Shown here in pieces: positions 22,804 through 35,039 of a DNA stretch of 64,000 bases. The position numbers and the translations under genes are program-made. Source of the stretch: Agaricus subrufescens (lineage: Eukaryota; Basidiomycota; Agaricomycetes; Agaricales; Agaricaceae); assembly GCA_029945375.1 (NCBI GenBank), contig CM057068.1, forward strand, positions 310,001 through 374,000, in the 5' to 3' direction. Below the pieces are notes generated by a model, which worked only from the letters and a program-made list of their open reading frames with translations, searched no databases and was not told where the DNA came from. Each line of letters starts with the position of its first letter. The first letter of the stretch is position 1.

Positions 22804-23046
22804 AATTGCTTTTCCGTGTGCTTTGCGAGTACTGTTGATTCTGTAATGCATTATATAGCTAAAGTGTACTTCTTTTGAGCGTTGCTTCGTGCCCTTCCTT
22901 CTCGAACCATAGAGACATGACGTTCACGCGGGTAAAAGAAGGGATCTAACCACGTAAATGGTCATATAGTCTGTTTTTGAGATTCAACTATTCAGTGGTT
23001 GAGCATCCACGGATCAGAAAAAATATTATTATCTGCAAGGCCACAT
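22804..23046. other. Spacer between helicase A and tRNA-Gly
   Basis: No coding signal. It contains the A6 run (T6 on the minus strand) at 23018-23023 that serves as the tRNA terminator. Confidence 0.5.
23018..23023 (-). terminator. Pol III terminator of tRNA-Gly
   Basis: Six T residues on the minus strand, 24 nt downstream of the tRNA 3' end: the usual RNA polymerase III stop signal. Confidence 0.7.
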
Positions 23047-23127
23047 TGCATTAAGAGGGAATCGAACCCCCGGCGGGTCGAGCTTAGAATATGGCAACGA
23101 CCCAGGTTACCACTACCCCATTAATGC
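23047..23127 (-). tRNA. tRNA-Gly(GCC) with 10 nt intron
   Basis: Folds completely by eye on the minus strand. The acceptor stem GCATTAA pairs perfectly with TTAATGC. The D stem is GGGT/ACCT. The anticodon stem is GGTCG/CGACC with a loop TTGCCA..T giving anticodon GCC. The variable loop is 4 nt. The T arm is GGGGG TTCGATT CCCTC, and the discriminator base is A. Ten extra bases (23082-23091) sit between positions 37 and 38, the standard eukaryotic tRNA intron site. The mature length is 71 nt, the usual size for tRNA-Gly. The GGTTCGATTCC-type B box is intact. Confidence 0.93.
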
Positions 23128-23602
23128 CCTGTTAGAATGTCTTGAATGACCTCATCAATCATCACTAGTTCGAAGTTCGTCTCAATTTCTATTGGAACTA
23201 GGAAATCTCTTAAGGGCCAAGTCCGCACTCTTAAGGAAGATATAATGGAAAGTTGGGAGTTATAAGGTAAGATAGTATGTTGTTGAAGAGGATTCCATTT
23301 TCAAGGGCTCAAGTAGTCAAAGACATCTTTCAACTAAATGGACGTTCACAGCTTTGCCGACTCAAGGGGTTCAAGAGAAAAGGTACAATAATTAAACAAT
23401 GATATTTCTACATATATAGCACACGAATGGACCACTGACGTAACGCGAATATCGCAATAACACCCATTGAAAGAGGTTTCTATAGTCCTAAATTATCTCT
23501 AACCGCAACAGTAGAAGAAAAAAATTTGCCCTCTGATACTCCCTAGAGTATGTTGACTTGACAGGTTAGCAGGATCCGTCCTGAAAGATGTTCAACGCAT
23601 TT
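23128..23602. other. Spacer between tRNA-Gly and F-box/LRR-like gene
   Basis: AT-rich, no gene supported on either strand. It contains the upstream region of the tRNA and the 3' end of the minus-strand F-box gene. Confidence 0.5.
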
Positions 23603-24876
23603 TTAGAGACGCGGCAACAACAACTTAGGATCCCGCCCTCCTGCCATGATATTCAACTGAACTCCTTTCCGCCTAAGCGGAATAAAAGCGCTCTGCTCCA
23701 ACCAATCATTCAAATGTTTCCTTCTTGTATGCTCTTTGGACCTCAACGTCAAAGTGAAGGATATCAAATTTGGATATCCTTCTTCCAAGATGGCTGGTAT
23801 GTCTCCGAAAATGAGATTGAGATGAGTGCAAACGGTGTCCAGTTGGACAATTTTCAAGTGGGCATTTAGAGTTGAGAACTGTTTGAGAACGGAGCAGGTG
23901 AGCGCAATATCGTCTATCTTCCGTAGACTCGTTGTATGGAAAAGATGGCTATCGTTGTAGATAGAAGAGATCTGGAGCGTCTTGAGGTTGGTAAATGACT
24001 TGACTGGGAACTCGAAATAATCTAAGTTTGAAAACAAAAAATATATATTATAACTTTGGGGCACGATGGAGTAGAACATAGCCTACCTAGGGCAGTCGAA
24101 GGTAGTTTGAGTTGCAGATGTACGGGAGATACAAGATGCAATAGCTCTGAAACAGCGTGTCCATAAGTGGATCTTTTGTCCTTCGGCATTTCGACATAAA
24201 GGTGGACAAGGGAGGGAGGGGAGTCAAAAGTTCTGAACCAGTCAATGAGCTTCGTGACTGGAGTGGATTCATCGAGCTGCATATAATGAATAAGAAGGTT
24301 TTCAGATTCAGGAATGTACAAAGGCGTGGGAGGGACTGATTTCTGAGCCCAGAGAGGTCCCGCGATTGAGAGCATCCTGGGGAGAAAGCCGGGAAGAATC
24401 GTCTTCCTTAGATCCGGGACACTCAAAGTCCCCAAACAAACGAGTAGATGTTCCACCCTAAGGGTGAGTAGAGCCTCTGCAAAGGTCACTGGAAACTCAT
24501 CCCAGGTGGCTCCCCGCAAATCGATGGATCGCAAAGATCGGAATTGTGAAACCCAGTGGGAGAAATCGTTATCGAGCTCGGGAGTGACTTTGGGCCTACC
24601 AATGTAACAGCGGGTGAAGGGGAACATCTTAGTCCCCAAAACAAGCCGCTGTACAGCTGGAAGGATACCATTCCACGGGGCAGCGTAGGTCAATTGCATG
24701 AAATGGTCGAAGTTGCTATTGTGCAGAGTGATGGTTGGAAAACGGTGATGACTGGTACGTGCGAAGAGAGTGTGGCATGTGAGACCCAGAGCATTGAGAG
24801 TATCCCTATCGTATCCGAGTATGGCGAAGATTTCTTCGAGAATTTCGGCGGGAAGCGCGTCGAGCCCAGGAGCCAT
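23603..24876 (-). CDS. F-box protein with LRR-like repeats
   Basis: Two exons on the minus strand (24087-24876, then 23603-24021) joined by a 65 nt intron; 402 residues. F-box at residues ~5-45: LDALPAEILEEIFAIL, then LNALGLTCHTLFAR, a typical Agaricomycete F-box. The rest has irregular leucine-rich strands (VQRLVLG, LRSIDLRGA, LVHLYVEMP, LKTLQISS, LISFTLTL) spaced like the LRR-like arrays of fungal F-box proteins. It is unrelated in sequence to the three F-box paralogs at 10-16 kb. Start: first ATG of the F-box frame. The expected role is SCF ubiquitin ligase specificity (family knowledge); target unknown. Confidence 0.8.
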
Positions 24877-27800
24877 GGCAGAAAACCCTCCAGTCTTCGT
24901 CGTTCAACCGCCTCTTGATTTTCGCACGCTCTGATCTAATCTTATCTCAACCACTCTGGTGCCTGACGGGAAATATCCGACACTCCGCCGGCCACGCATG
25001 GGCAAAGCTTATTACCCATGCAGTGCAGGTGAGACCGTTTTCTCGTTAATACCCAGGGAACCTGTCAAAAGGAGAGAGACTCCGGTAACATCGACCAGGA
25101 TATATAACACATTGACCATTACTAACCTCGCACGATCAGCGGAGGTCGCAACGCCAACGCAATCGACCATCATCCATATATAATTAATAACACATAACTC
25201 AATCACTATCTCAGCCACTCAGGCACCCCTGAAAAAACAAAAGAAAAAGGGACCTGAGAAGGCAGTCCTCGTGCCAGGGTCCAGAATGATCCCCACTCCA
25301 ACTAACGGGGATTGTTTACACGCGCCCTCATATGGTTTCTATAAATAGGTACTTCGGCCACTTCACTGTCCAATTGCTTGCGGTGGTAAGAATCAGAAAA
25401 CGAAATATTCGGTCATTCTGGTCCCCGAGGCGGCGTGGCCGAACCTGCCCGCATTATGGTGCATACCTCGTAAACCCTGGCTTCACACAATCACCGTTAA
25501 ACCGGGCAATCATCCCTTGACAGTGGTAGTATTCTCCGAAGCCAAAAAAACCTCTTAGCTCCGGCTCGACCTGGCTTTTTGCCGTCTGTCCGGTACGAAT
25601 GGTCCGTTATTTTGCGTATTAATATGATCATTGCACCCATCCTGAGAAAGAATTGGCCGGGAACAAAATACCCTGCAGAAACGGATTTTAGGGAACGCAA
25701 GTTGCCTAGCACCTACCGTACTACGGGTTTCTTTCGCCAAGAAAGGAACGAGAGGGGGGTAAAAGTGGACCAACTCCAGCTAATACTTCTCAGCGTCTGA
25801 ATTGAAAACTAAACCATATACCAATAGTAACCACCCTCAAATCCATTCGGATCCCATTCGGAACCTTTCAATGGCCGAAAAGGAATGGAGGGCATCGCAA
25901 AAATACACTCCTCCCCCTTCCACCCCCCTCCACATGCACATCGGGTACAGTTGACTACTAAGAGTAGATCAGTGGAGTTCAGGGAGGTGGTTACGTTGTT
26001 TTTTGATTTTTCTTAACAGAATAGTTACTCGCTCAATCCCTGACTCCACTTGTGATTACTCTTTTACTCGTGATTTTTTCTTTTGAGCTCGGCAAAATCT
26101 TATGAATGACCTGCCAAGGGAACAGGGGGGCGAAGAATTTAATTACAGGAAATCTTTGACATGATAAGCTTTTTCTCGGCGGAATGGTCAAGATGTTTCA
26201 AACACCCAGTTTACACATGAACATGGAGCCGGAGGATTTAGGAGAAAGAGAGAGGGAGAGCCTGGCTGTACTAGTTTGATGACACGTATACACATATGAT
26301 CGAGATCAATCGTTGTTGGGTGTTTCTAGCGCTCTATCTGAGCTTCTCCTTAATGTTACACGCCAAAAAAAAAATCTGATAAGAACCAAGAGGAGGATAA
26401 TATCAAACAAAGTGCTGAGATCAAAACGCGCCTCGGGCGCGCCCGCGCACCCCATTTTTAGTTACTATACCCTCGGATCTTTCCATACCACCACACATCT
26501 GATCGAGTTTGTGCTCGTGTGAAGCTCACCAGTCAACCGGGTACGGGAGAATGAAAAACAGAGAGGGAGGAAGAAAGTGATCATGAGAGAACCTGGAAAG
26601 AAGATGCCGAATAGCACCAGATGGAACTCTCAACAAACGTACAAATCATCCTTTCCCTCTTTTGTCAACCTGCGTTATCGTGCTCCGCAAAAGTTTAATT
26701 CAAATGAATAAGAAGACTTTTGAAAGGTACCCAGGCTAGTGAGATTCCCAACCGAATAGACTTGTGTGGGATCTAATATATACATTCGGATCTACACTCA
26801 CTGCGAGAAATCTAATCCTAAATCCCGCAATGTGACACGCATACACACACTCAGGCTCGTATCTACATGTAGTAATACTCACATGACCTACCTCGAAGCC
26901 TCTCATCTCCTCTAATAGCACCCAACACCAATTTTCATCTCACCTACTATCCATGAACATAAGGAACCAGCGGTGTCACCGCTTATCAGCATTAAAAAAA
27001 GGGGATATCTGATATATGACGTATACACCTTACAATCAGAAAACCAGCCAAAAAAAAGAATGACTTTAATTAATACACGCTTGGCATAAGATGTCCATCT
27101 TATATGCGACGATTACACCGAACAAAGTTCTTCCAACAGGTAGGGGGTTCATTACAAAGCCGGAGTTGATCGTTCCTCACCATCATCCATCCCCCCAAAA
27201 AAAAACCAAAAAAAAAAAAAAAACTCCCACTTAAATCCGTGGTCAACACGCACACAACACAAGGAAATGAAATCCCTCATTTAATCAGTTTGCAGAAAGC
27301 CACCGATTAGCCAATAAGAATCCAAACACCCACCACCCCCCCCTTCCCCTTGCTTCGCGTGCCTCAGGAAGTCGCAGTAATAAGTAAAGTAATGCCCATA
27401 CGTAAAACTTTAATTATATAAATAAACCCCACATTACGCCCTTTCGACGATAACGCACAACAGCATATATCTGATTCAAATCTCCATCTATCTATTAACA
27501 ACGATAAGATCAAAAAAAACAGAAGTCTTTCTGACGATTAAGGCACACACATACACACGGCACTATCATCGGCGTTTTCCCTCCCCTTTTCAAGCCATCC
27601 TTCCCATCTATCGTTTAATTTATTGTTGTTGGTGCCTGACAAGCACAAGAGAGGAACGAAAGCTTAATAGCATACGCATACGATAACCACATGTTGTGTT
27701 CCTGAAATCCCCCCCCCCCCAATAAAATGATGGGATCCCATATCATGTTTCCATTTCGAAAGGTTATATCTACGTGATATATATATAGAAAAAAATGACA

Positions 27801-28277
27801 GTTGCTACTGATAGAAATTGACAATACTTAAAACTACAAAAAAAAAACAGAGAGAGAGAGAGCAAAAACAGTGGGAGGAGTATGTCTATTTGCTACTTGC
27901 ATGAATCAAAAACAACAACAGAAACAAAAAAAAAAAATACTACAAAAAAAAACACACACACACATTTTTTAATGATCGCATTCTCTCATAAAACTTCGAA
28001 AAATCGTAGTTGTTCGTTATGCATTTTAGCGTTCGTAAAAAAAAAAAACCGACCAAGAGGAAAAAAGCAAAAAAAACCTTTTTTCTCTCAATCTTCACTC
28101 CCCCCCGCCTTCCCGTATAAATGGTGCCATAAAACAAACATCAACACATCAACAACGCAGGATGAACAAAGAGCAAAAAAAAAAAAGAAACAAGGAGGCG
28201 GATAATGAGTGAAGCAAGTATATGCACAGCAAACAAAAAGAAAAAAAAAACCTAAAAAAAATAGCATGCATAAAATG
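24877..28277. other. 3.4 kb gene-poor AT-rich interval with homopolymer runs
   Basis: No coding region, tRNA or splice-consistent gene was found on either strand. 27180-28260 is dense in A runs (up to about 17), with C runs (27323-27345, 27709-27720) and short CA and GA microsatellites (27845-27865, 27951-27963). It lies between the 5' side of the F-box gene and the 3' end of the G-alpha gene, so it holds the F-box promoter and the G-alpha terminator. A long noncoding transcript cannot be excluded. Confidence 0.55.
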
Positions 28278-30613
28278 TTATAGGAATTTTGACTGTTTTA
28301 GATACTGCCGTATCACCATATCTCTCACTGAAAAAGAGCAAGGACATAAGTCATTGTCCAAAGACTAACAAAACCGGGGTGGGACACAACTCACCAGAAG
28401 CAATGATACCCGCCGTCGTAGCAGTATCCGTAACCGAAGTACAAAACGCATAAAACTTTCTCGGATTCGGAGAATGCTCTCTCTGAATAGCACTAAATTT
28501 ACTCCTCATATCTAGAAAAAAAAGTCATGAGCCCGAAACGTAAGGAAAAGAAAAACGACAAACTCACATTTACTAACCGTATCCAAATCATTCTCTCTAT
28601 CCGCATAACTCCTCACATACTTAGCCAATCTAATCCCACTCCTCAACTTATGATCCAAAATATCACACTTGTTCAAAAAAAGCACCAGCTCAACATTCGC
28701 CAACAACTTGTTCGAACACACAGCCTTCCACAAAAGTACAGAATCTTCTAATCGGTTAACGGTCCGATCTTCAGCCAAGACTTGATCAAAGGCAGATATG
28801 GGTGCCAGAAAAATGATGGCGTCGACTAGAAAGTTTTTTTTTTATTTTAGTAAGATGTGTATCCATCAGTTATCGAGAAGCTGAAGGCACCATACCATCA
28901 TCGAAATACGGTACCCACGTTACTACTCGTGGTAATCTCTCATTGAGTAACTCGATTTGTTTTTATTTAATTAAAGTTTTGACTTACGTCGCTGAAGAGG
29001 TTGATATGTTAGCTGTACATCACGAGTTGAGAGATAGTTACTTACCTGACTCCGACTCCCACCGACGTCAACGATGCGCCACTCTGTGCCTGTATCTCTA
29101 CTCATAGGGACCTCCATTTCGAATCTGTATTCTGCGACACCGACGGTTTTGAGCCGCGCTTTAAGCACGTCGTCTGTCGACATATGAAGATTGGGCTTAC
29201 TTGGAATCGGGAGGGGGGAGGAAAGGAGACCAAGACTACTCACCGTCAGATGGTACATACTTGAGTGAAGTAACGCGTTTTAGGTCATTCAAAAAAAACC
29301 CACTCCCCTCTTCCAACCTAATTTTGTGTCTCTTCAACACCCCCCTTACATTTGGATCTTCCCATAGTTGGATCATGTCGCCACATAGCGCATTCAGGAT
29401 TTCTTGGATGTCATCAGAGCCGTCCAACGATCTAGTCCCTCCACCTCCACTTGCCGAGCTCTCAGCACTAGAAACCGAACTTGCGTGGCCATCATCTCCA
29501 AAAAAGCTGGGATAATTCACCCTTGCTCGTGCAAGAGCACCTCTCCACATACTAGTGGGCCGAACGAACACTTCACCTTGGCCCGTATTATTGTTATTCC
29601 GGCCCAGTGGCCCAGCGACAGCGGGAGCCGATGTAGTGTAATGGATGCCGTTCCCACCAAGATTGCCATTCCCTAAATGCGTAGCCTCTTCCTCATCTGG
29701 CGGCACGAGTTGACCGATCAGTCGCTGTTCGATATCCCTTATAGGCGACAAGCGTGATTTTAGGGCCCTGATCTGCTGGCGCTGCTGCGACGATTTATGC
29801 TGTTGCTGTTGATGATAGGTGGTGTTGTTGGTGCTGCTGTTATGGTGGGGCGGCGGAGAAGTGTCGCGGGGAACGAGCATGATAGAGTCCGAGTGACGTG
29901 GTCGGTGGTTCGCCACCAGGGTCGACCTCGAAGCGGAAGCAAGAGAGTGGTGATTCACATCGAGATCAGAGTCGACATCTACATCGGAATCAATAATCGT
30001 ACCCCCACTGCGATGGGGTTGATGCCTCGGAGGAGAAGAAGAAAAAGAAGGGAAGGAATCATCCTCGGCAACACCGAGTATATCTGGTAGTGGAGCTGGG
30101 TTCCGTGATATGCTGCGTGAGCGGGAACGGGAGGAGGAGTGGAGGGACGCGGTAGAGGAAGCCAAGAGGGCATCGAGGATGGTCCGGATGGAGCGGGCGA
30201 CGTTGAGCTGGATGACGGAGCGCCAGAGGATGCGCTCCTCGCGGAAGGCGGTGGGGGTGTACAGACGTTGGAACTCTACGCGGCTTCAGCATATATACTC
30301 TGTGCCCCCGGACACTGCGCACTCACGTCTGAGGGTGGTGGACTTGCCTGGGGGGCCGGGGGGGTCAGGGCGTGCGGGGGAGCGGGAGGAAAGGGGGGAG
30401 GGGGTGCGCACCGGACTCGCTCTGGCCGAGGAGCAGGAGGCGGACGATGCGCTTCTTCCTGCGGGCATTGCGCTCGGCCTTGATGTCGGCATCGATGGCG
30501 GCGGAGACCTGGCGGGCGTGCTCCTCGCGCTGGAGACGGAGGGCGCGTTCGTCGGGGGACTCTTCGGGGGGCGGCTTGAGGAGGACCTCGAGGGGGTCTA
30601 CGGGGACAGGCAT
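28278..30613 (-). CDS. Atypical large G-protein alpha subunit
   Basis: Eight exons on the minus strand (30412-30613, 30327-30347, 29244-30275, 29046-29173, 28896-28938, 28568-28825, 28395-28511, 28278-28327); 616 residues against ~350 for a normal G-alpha. G1 is GQSESGKST, split by an intron and followed by a 21 nt exon. G2 is ARLKTVGV with the switch-I Arg and Thr. G3 is DVGGSRSQ. G4 is FLNKCDIL and G5 is FCTSVTDT. The extra length is a Ser/Gln/Asn/His-rich, low-complexity insert of about 280 residues in the helical domain. The catalytic Gln of DVGGQ is Ser, so GTP hydrolysis should be slow (inference). The N-terminus (MPVPVDPLE) lacks the Met-Gly and Cys lipidation signals. Extended G-alphas of this sort occur in basidiomycetes. 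The 29046/28938 junction is the least certain. Confidence 0.88.
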
Positions 30614-30701
30614 GGCGTGGATTGGGGCACACTGGGCTATTTACTGCTCGCTATTTACTGACTCCACGTGTTCTCCCACAGCAGGAACGATCACCATTAG
30701 C

Positions 30702-33058
30702 CTAGAACAGCCACGGGCCCACTGCCGGCCCAATCAGCCAGACGGCTCCCCGGCGCACAGAACACGCACCTCGGCCCAGCGCCCCCGCCGGCTCGATCTG
30801 CAGGCAGCTCTGGTGGATCAGATTCAGCGCCTTGATCCCGTCCCGCCGCTCGATCACGCACGAGATGTTGATCTCGCTCGCGCCCTGGCTGATCATCTCG
30901 ATGTTCACGCTCCCCTCCGCCAGCGTCGCGAACATCCGCCCCGCGATCCCGACCATGTTCCGCATGTGCGTCCCCACCAGCGACAGGATCGCCATCTCCC
31001 CGTGCACCGACACCTGCCCCCCGTCAGTCGCGCCCACACCCAGCCCAGCCGTCACGCACCGTGCCGCTCTTCCTGAGCTCCCTCACCACCCGCTCCAGCA
31101 CCTTCTTCCCCAGCCCGTCCTCGATCGCCATGCTCACGTGCACCTCGCTCGTCGTGATCAGGTCCACCACCACCCCAAACCGGTCCAGCGTCGAGAATAT
31201 CCCCGCCAGGAACCCGTGCGACACGCTCTTCCGGTTCGAGTGCACGTTCAGCACCACGATGTGCTCCTTGATCGTCACCGCCGTCGGCAGCCGCTTCCGC
31301 TGCGGCGAGTCCGCCGCCGCCCCCAGCGCCAGCAGCATCATCGGCGATACCGGCTCGGCGATACTCGGCGGACTCGTCGAATCTTGATGCAGGTGGGGTC
31401 CATCTGCATCCGGGTCCGGATGGATCACCGTGCCCCCCCCGCGCGGGTTCTCCACATTCTTTATCCGAATCGGTATGCGCCGACGAATGACCTGCTCCAT
31501 CGTAAAGGGATGCACGACCTCGCTCCCATAGTACGTCAGCTCCGCCGCCTCATCCGGCGAGATTATCGGTATCAGCCTCGCCGTCGACACCTTTCTCGGA
31601 TCCGCCGTGAATATCCCATCCACCTCCTTCCATATCTGCAACTCGGACGCCTCAAGCCCGACCGCCAACAGCGCAGAACACAAATCCGTATACCCTCTTC
31701 CGACTTGCCGCAACAATGATCCAGGCACAGGTCCAAAATAACCTATTTGCAAACCCCAAGGTCAAGAATGGAAGCACACTGCCAAGTACGATGCGTACCT
31801 GTGACAACAGGCACACGAGGTGCACACTGTCTGACTCTTTCCCCCAAAGCAACCGTCAATGTATCATAGAACGCCTGATCGAGCGTCTTTTCTCCGTCGG
31901 CCCCATCATCATCATCTCCCACAGGTATTATGTCCTCCAACGAAACATACTCTGCATCGATATCCTACGCAAATCAATAACGTCAATCCCAACCCAATCT
32001 AGGACACACCTACCCGATCACGAAGGACAGCCGTCATCAGTTTACAAGCGAGTTTTTCCCCGAGTCCGATAATCGTATCTCTTGATCTCGGTGAGATTTC
32101 ATCAATAACCTAATGAAAAAAACCACCATCTAACCAATCAAATCTTTACCAAAAAAAAAAACCCCACTTACCTTGAGAGCATACAAGAAACTCGTCAACC
32201 AATCACAATCTCTCTGAATCTCCTCTTCAAGCTCCTTCAAAATCTCAGGGTGCCTCGTCACACACTCCCTCGCAGCATTAACATGTTCCTGCCTCAACAA
32301 ATCCACAGTCCGAACAAACTCCGGCCCAGAATCCTTCCTATTCACAATCGGCGACATCATAAACCCAATTCCAGGCGACTTAATATTCGAAGCCATAGGC
32401 GAAGACCGTCCAGACGTTTCATCCCCCCCACCACCACCACCAATAGTAGCAGCAGCAGGAACAGCAGGAGTACTCGGCACAGGCGACCCCAACCCAAAAA
32501 GTCCCCTCGTAACAGGCGTCACACTCCCCGTCCCAGGCGTATCCCCCATCCTCCCATTCGGAGGCGTACCAACAACCGGCCTCTGAAGCGCCTCTCCCGA
32601 AGCCCGCAAAAGCAAATTCGTAGTCCCCAACGCCTTCGTGGACCCAGATCGCGCAGAACACACCAACGCAACTTTATGCTGATCAATATAATTCCTATAC
32701 AAAATTTTTTTAATAAAACATAGCGTTCAGTATTATTACAAATTTAAAAAATTTTGATCTCCACCACTAGATGGAGTGAAGGGGAAAAAAACACGCACGA
32801 GACGATATCCTCAGCGATAGTCACAGCAAACTTGCCCACACTCGTCCCTCCAAACTTCTGCACAAGCCATTTAGCAGCAGGATCTATAGTATTCTGATGC
32901 AAATTCGGTGGCGTAGACGGGCCCTCAAACGACAAAGACTCAGAGGACGAGGAAGAAGACGAAGCAGGATCTTCTTCAGACATGTAAACCGACGATGACA
33001 GCAGCGCCTCAGGAGGAGGAGGTTCCACCGGTTGTTGTTGTTCTTGAGTTTGTGACAT
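30702..33058 (-). CDS. hom3: Aspartate kinase (aspartokinase)
   Basis: First enzyme of the aspartate pathway to Thr, Met and Ile; phosphorylates L-aspartate. Exons on the minus strand: 32799-33058, 32172-32694, 32014-32109, 31799-31964, 31060-31742, 30702-31013 (679 residues). An extra in-frame 48 nt intron (30722-30769) probably splits the last exon, giving 663 residues ending GPWLF. Signature KFGGTSVG at residues 68-75, preceded by a disordered Ser/Pro-rich tail. Further marks: VALVCSARSGSTKA; GRGYTDLCSALLAVGL; EVDGIFTADPRKV; ELTYYGSEVVHPF. Two C-terminal ACT-type regulatory domains follow (HIVVLNVHSNRKS; MAILSLVGTHMRN), the site of threonine feedback in fungi. A Gly/Thr/Pro-rich insert of ~90 residues lies after SARSGSTKA. 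The ATG is only 314 bp from the Rpt6 stop, and the gene lies 88 bp upstream of G-alpha on the same strand. Confidence 0.93.
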
Positions 33059-33371
33059 TTACGATTGGTAGATTGAGGTTGATGAGAGTGTCTGTATTCG
33101 GTGTTTTTGCATTTGGTTCGGACGAGTCGGATATAACTCGACCACCCCCTTCCTTCGGCTTTTCCACTTCTCTATGGCGGGTCACGTGCGATTGTTCTTT
33201 GACTCATTTTGATCGACTGATCAGCTTCGCGACGTCGCGTACATTTGCACGAGGAACACAACCCTGGACCCCGAGTCCCTTCTTCATGTCGAGCATGCAT
33301 CCTCGACGCGACCAACAACACATCACTCAAAACAAACATTACAAACGATATTAAAAGACTATACAATCTCT
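33059..33371. other. Spacer: aspartokinase promoter and Rpt6 3' end
   Basis: 313 bp with no coding signal. It must hold both the aspartokinase promoter and the Rpt6 terminator. Confidence 0.5.
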
Positions 33372-34935
33372 CTACGAGAACAACTTATTAACCGAAGTAT
33401 TTCCTTCCTGGTTCTTCTTCAAAACCTACATCACAATTAATAAATCACATAAAATATAAAACATTAAAAAAAGAAAAACCAACCTTTGCCACAGCAAATT
33501 CAAAATCTTCCTGCGTAACATGCTGTCTTCGTTCTCGCAATGCATACATACCTTGACCAACATCAGTCCAAACCCCGGGAAAGAACAACTGAACACACCT
33601 GCTTCCGTGCAAATTCCACGAACTTCAGCACCAGAACATTGACCCATTTTCTCCGCCAGCGCTCGAAGATTAATACCACGTTGTAGCGACATCTGATTTG
33701 ACACATTGCATCCGTTAAAGGAATGTCCGAATATCAAAGGCCTGGACGTACCTTTCGGGAGTGGATACGCAGAATTGATACTCGAGCCTCCGGCCCAGGG
33801 GGAGGAAACTCAATCTTACGATCAATACGACCCGGTCGTAGAAGAGCAGAATCAAGGATATCTGCGAGTAAAGTAAGCAAAGACAACACTTTGATAAGAT
33901 ACTTTAAAAGACATACCAATACGATTTGTAGCCATGATCACCTTGATATTCTTCGTCGACTCAAAACCATCCAACTGGTTAAGCAACTCCAACATCGTCC
34001 TCTGAACCTCAGAATCACCACCTCCACTCCCACTCTCCCCACGCGAACTCCCAATAGAATCAATTTCATCCATGAAAATGATACTCGGCGCATGTTCACG
34101 AGCCATAACAAACAACTCCCGAACCATCCGACTACCTTCACCAATATACTTCTGCACAAGCTCACTCCCACTAACACGAATGAATTTGCAGTCTGTATGA
34201 TGCGCCACCGCACGTGCCAACAGAGTTTTGCCAGTTCCAGGAGGTCCGTATAGAAGAACACCTTTGGGTTGGGCGATACCTAGCGCCTCGAATAGTTCTG
34301 GATGTTTTACAGGGAGCTCGATGACCTCTTTGATCTCCTTGATCTGTTTATCCAAACCGCCGACCATTTCGTATGTACTGTCCGGTACTTTCTCGACCAT
34401 CATGAGCGAGACCAGAGGGTCAACCTTGTTTGGTAGAATTTTGTGGATGGTATATGAATCGGAACGGAGGGCTACCCGTAGTGTAGCTTTCAAAGCGCTG
34501 ACCTCGACATCCGAGTCGATGTCCACGACTACGCAATAGTTAACCCATTGAGTGATCTTGTAGAGGTTTTCTTAAAGGGGACAATGACGACTTACTGTAT
34601 TTACCCTCGGGTTGTACTTTGACAAGCACCTTATTCTTCCCCATCACTTTCACAACTTCACCAACATAACTCCCAGGTTCCTGCAACAACTGCAATTCCT
34701 CTCGTAAAAGTCGTACTAAACAAAAAAGTTCGCAACTTAAAAAAAAACCTCACACTCATATTCAATTTTTTATAAACACCCCACCTCTAGCGTTCAAAGC
34801 ATTTCTTTGGGCTTCTAAACGGCGTAGGTTTTGAGTTTTTTGGTTGATGAGGAGTTCGGAGGATTCGATCTTGGCTTGGTAGTATTGTTTTATGCCGGCG
34901 GGGACGACGGGGGCTTTGACGGCGACGGCGGCCAT
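33372..34935 (-). CDS. rpt6: 26S proteasome regulatory ATPase Rpt6
   Basis: Seven exons on the minus strand (34785-34935, 34596-34715, 33917-34528, 33752-33861, 33599-33692, 33484-33551, 33372-33425); 402 residues, the family's normal length. One of six AAA+ subunits that unfold and feed substrates into the proteasome. The N-terminal coiled coil is [18 protein letters not shown]. The OB domain includes [16 protein letters not shown]. The AAA module has Walker A GPPGTGKT, Walker [12 protein letters not shown], sensor-1 IMATNRI and the arginine-finger region [10 protein letters not shown]. The small domain ends near [14 protein letters not shown]. The C-terminus is VNKLFS, close to the Rpt6 tail. 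Rpt6 is preferred over other Rpts because of the N-terminal coiled coil and the [10 protein letters not shown] segment. Confidence 0.93.
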
Positions 34936-35039
34936 GAGGGGTGGTGAGGATCGAAGGGGAAGGACAATGTAGATCGCAATTGCTGCATGACGCGTCGACG
35001 TGACTATGTCATGTGTGATGTCACAGTTCTATTTCTGGA

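Noticed and set aside
25400..25480. Possible tRNA D-arm-like string (gcggcgtggccga)
   Set aside because: No T-arm, acceptor pairing or anticodon stem within range.
28978..29000. Four-base exon (cgac) between two G-alpha exons near 28980
   Set aside because: It has AG and GT borders but puts the following WVPYFDD exon out of frame; direct splicing 29046 to 28938 keeps phase 0.
29797..31719. Plus-strand open frames up to 295 codons over G-alpha and aspartokinase
   Set aside because: Antisense shadows produced by the GC-rich, stop-poor coding strand of real minus-strand genes.
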